Assembly: GCA_004356685.1 (NCBI GenBank)
Contig: SMWS01000051.1
Location: 1-5,379 of the forward strand
Length of the DNA stretch: 5,379 nt
Direction of reading: 5' to 3'
Source: Deltaproteobacteria bacterium
GTDB taxonomy: Bacteria; Desulfobacterota_D; UBA1144; Nemesobacterales; N074bin48
The position numbers and the translations under genes are program-made. Under the pieces are notes generated by a model. That model saw nothing but the letters and a program-made list of their open reading frames with translations. It was not told the origin of the DNA and searched no databases. Below, in pieces: positions 5,317-5,379 of the stretch (within the stretch, counting starts at the first letter, position 1; every line of letters begins with the position of its first letter).

Positions 5317-5379
5317 ATGAGCAGTATAAATGTAAAAGAGCATAGAAAAGCAGAATATCTTGTAGACGATATATTTATA
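5317..5379 (+). CDS. Probable nitroreductase-family protein, first 21 codons (cut by right edge)
   Basis: An open frame begins at ATG 5317 behind a consensus ribosome site, 29 bp after the pirin stop, and continues to the window end. The 21 visible residues include EHRKAEYLVDDIFI. This matches the N-terminal wording of a subgroup of nitroreductase-family flavoproteins that typically continue with 'RWSPRAMSGE'. Such enzymes use FMN and NAD(P)H to reduce nitroaromatics or quinones. A place behind a MhqR-like repressor and a pirin is consistent, since MhqR regulons in Firmicutes also contain nitroreductase or azoreductase genes. The gene itself is sure from its ribosome site and spacing; the family call rests on a short segment, and the catalytic part is outside the window. 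Confidence 0.6.
   Translation, partial: MSSINVKEHRKAEYLVDDIFI

Overview
The window is AT-rich and reads as two divergent transcription units separated by a control region of about 195 bp (3914-4108). The genetic code is standard. Three of the four leftward genes encode exported proteins. Two of these carry lipoprotein signal peptides and one has a LolB/DUF4292-like look, which points to a Gram-negative bacterium with an outer membrane. The style of the TPR and transglutaminase-like proteins recalls low-GC deltaproteobacteria-like lineages such as Desulfobacterota or Dadabacteria. That affiliation is an inference by eye; no marker gene is present.

Left unit (minus strand, 3913 down to the window edge): four closely packed genes form a probable envelope operon. 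In transcription order they are an uncharacterised cytosolic-looking 138-145 aa protein, a secreted transglutaminase-like protein with an intact Cys-His-Asp triad, a lipoprotein made almost entirely of about 15 TPR repeats, and the N-terminal 96 residues of a second lipoprotein that resembles LolB/DUF4292 proteins and runs off the left edge. Gene junctions are 13 bp, 4 bp or an 11 bp overlap depending on the start chosen, and a 29 bp overlap. The TPR-lipoprotein/LolB-like pair recalls the lbcA-lolB neighbourhood of pseudomonads.

Right unit (plus strand, 4109 to the window edge): a cysteine-free MarR-family repressor, a YhhW-type pirin (bicupin, quercetinase-like) with all four metal ligands, and the first 21 codons of a probable nitroreductase-family protein. 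This set fits a small regulon for detoxifying quinones or aromatic electrophiles, comparable in logic to the MhqR regulon of Firmicutes. That function is inferred.

The control region holds a plus-strand promoter and a minus-strand promoter whose -35 boxes overlap in one TTGACAA heptamer. It also holds a second minus-strand -10 box (perfect TATAAT) near the first gene and two palindromes of MarR-operator size, one over the start site of the marR-like gene and one in the leader of the envelope operon. There are no RNA genes, mobile elements or CRISPR arrays, and no terminator is visible because both units leave the window. No gene-free stretch exceeds 300 bases.
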